This document shows positions 63,113-64,000 of a stretch of 64,000 nucleotides of DNA, one piece after another. The stretch spans positions 62,001-126,000 of the forward strand of contig NZ_QBKI01000006.1 in NCBI RefSeq assembly GCF_003054055.1. The letters run 5' to 3'. Position 1 is the stretch's first letter, and every line of letters begins with the position of its first letter. Source of the DNA: Pontibacter mucosus. Its GTDB lineage: Bacteria > Bacteroidota > Bacteroidia > Cytophagales > Hymenobacteraceae. Below the pieces are notes generated by a model. It was not told the DNA's origin. It searched no databases and saw only the letters and a list, made by a program, of their open reading frames with translations. The position numbers and the translations under genes were made by a program.

Positions 63113-64000
63113 TTAGCGCGGCCCGTGGGTTCTTTCGATTTCTGCGGCAAACACGCCCTCCTTCTCCTTGTGCACTTCAAAATCGAAGTTGATGGAGGCG
63201 AAAGGCTCGTCGATGCCGAATTTCTCTTTGGCCTCTGATGCGGAGTAGCGGGTAATGTGTGGCACCAGGTCTTCGCGGGTGGCAAAGGCAAAGTCGTCCC
63301 AAATGAGCGGATCGCCCTCGATATTGATCTGCGTGGTGAGCTTGCGGTGGCCGGGCGCTGTTACAAAGAAATGTATGTGGGCCGGGCGACTGCCGTGGCG
63401 ACCGAGGGCGTTCAGCAACTGGTCGGTGCTACCGCCCGGAGGACAGCTATAGCCAACCGGCAAAAAGCTCTTGAATTTATACTTGCCCTCGGCATCGGTG
63501 ATGATGCTGCGGCGCAGGTTGTAAGGAGGCTGGGAGGTATCGAAGATGGAGTACATGCCCTTAAGGTTGCAGTGCCATACTTCCACTTTGGCATTCGGGA
63601 TCGGCGTGCCGTCCTGGTCCTTCACCTGTCCCTGCATGTACAGCCTTTCAGCGCCCACCTCGGGCTCTGTCTCCAGCTCTGCATACCCAACCGACTCCGG
63701 AGCGCCCGGTACATAAAGCGGCCCTTCGATGGTGCGGGGCGTACCGCCGGTGATGCCTGCTTTTGCTTCTGCCTCGTCCATGCGCAGGTCCAAGAAGTGC
63801 TCCAGACCGAGACCGGCTGCCACCAAACCCCACTCGTTGCTTCTGCCGGTGTTTGTCATCCAATCCACAGCATGCCAGATCTCCTCCGGCTGTATATCCA
63901 GGTCTTCAATGGCGTAGAACAGGTCGCGGGTCAGGCGGTTCACGATTTCCTTCACGCGGGCAGAGCCTTTGCTTGGATCCTCTGTGGACGTGATTCTTTC
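63113..64000 (-). CDS. catA: Catechol 1,2-dioxygenase (5' end outside window)
   Basis: 296 residues are visible. A GTG at 63955 could start the protein, but the frame stays open to the right edge, and the upstream residues ITSTEDPSKGSARVKEIVNR look like the normal linker/helical N-terminus of this family, so the true start is outside. Iron ligands of intradiol dioxygenases are present: Tyr in EGPLYVPGAPES, Tyr in PVGYSCPPGGSTDQLL, and two His in RPAHIHFFVTAPGHRKL. It opens catechol to cis,cis-muconate. Hydroxyquinol 1,2-dioxygenase is an alternative. It appears to be early in the operon leading to pcaD, pcaIJ and pcaF; catB/catC are not in the window. Confidence 0.92.
   Translation of the reverse strand, partial: ERITSTEDPSKGSARVKEIVNRLTRDLFYAIEDLDIQPEEIWHAVDWMTNTGRSNEWGLVAAGLGLEHFLDLRMDEAEAKAGITGGTPRTIEGPLYVPGAPESVGYAELETEPEVGAERLYMQGQVKDQDGTPIPNAKVEVWHCNLKGMYSIFDTSQPPYNLRRSIITDAEGKYKFKSFLPVGYSCPPGGSTDQLLNALGRHGSRPAHIHFFVTAPGHRKLTTQINIEGDPLIWDDFAFATREDLVPHITRYSASEAKEKFGIDEPFASINFDFEVHKEKEGVFAAEIERTHGPR

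Noticed and set aside
1..64000. rRNA and tRNA genes, phage or transposase genes
   Set aside because: None could be recognised by eye; tRNA-like cloverleafs with CCA-type ends were not found. A covariance-model scan would be needed to exclude degenerate ones.

Overview
The window looks like chromosomal DNA of a Bacteroidota bacterium of the order Cytophagales, most likely Hymenobacteraceae (Pontibacter-like). This rests on the T9SS-type C-terminal domain of an S8 peptidase, two LytTR/LytS-type regulator genes, a DUF983 protein, a CoA-transferase with fused A and B subunits, A-rich rather than Shine-Dalgarno leaders, and lipoproteins with short Cys signal peptides. No rRNA, tRNA, phage or transposase gene was seen. 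The genus is an inference.

Layout. 0-5 kb: the end of an SRPBCC protein, an ATP-cone/Mrr-type nuclease, a coupled nucleoside-monophosphate phosphorylase/PRPP synthetase pair and an NAD(P)-binding protein. 5.5-17.5 kb: envelope genes (thioester alpha-2-macroglobulin plus penicillin-binding protein 1C, two beta-lactamase-fold serine hydrolases and a membrane-anchored EEP phosphatase). 18-28.7 kb: PEP carboxylase, a soluble hybrid histidine kinase, a STAS-like protein, a Ca/Na antiporter, DUF983, an AraC regulator and an M57 metallopeptidase lipoprotein. 29.7-38.1 kb: a T9SS-secreted subtilase, then a LytTR regulator, a hidden 53-residue lanthipeptide-like precursor on the opposite strand, a LytS-type kinase and a full-length LanB dehydratase. 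38.3-45.5 kb: VOC/SRPBCC/AraC and WYL/DinB genes flanking an AT-richer block of small accessory genes that includes a CdiI-type immunity protein. 45.8-50.1 kb: the leuACDB operon. 50.2-58.1 kb: a conserved helical protein of unknown function, an ABC-F ATPase, a PDZ-alpha/beta hydrolase and an M16 peptidase pair. 59.1-64 kb: a beta-ketoadipate (catechol) operon running off the right edge.

Three observations stand out. (1) The lanthipeptide-like precursor is Ser/Thr-rich and has no cysteine. No LanC cyclase or transporter is visible nearby, so the locus may make a dehydrated but non-lanthionine peptide. (2) The word AAGTATA/TATACTT (and AAGTATG/CATACTT) is massively over-represented in genes and spacers alike. 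It repeatedly forms inverted pairs exactly at gene 3' ends, in the manner of DNA uptake sequences. (3) Three copies of a 0.7-0.9-kb modular non-coding repeat, plus shorter relatives, sit between convergent genes. Hairpins in these copies differ by compensatory changes, which suggests selection on structure.
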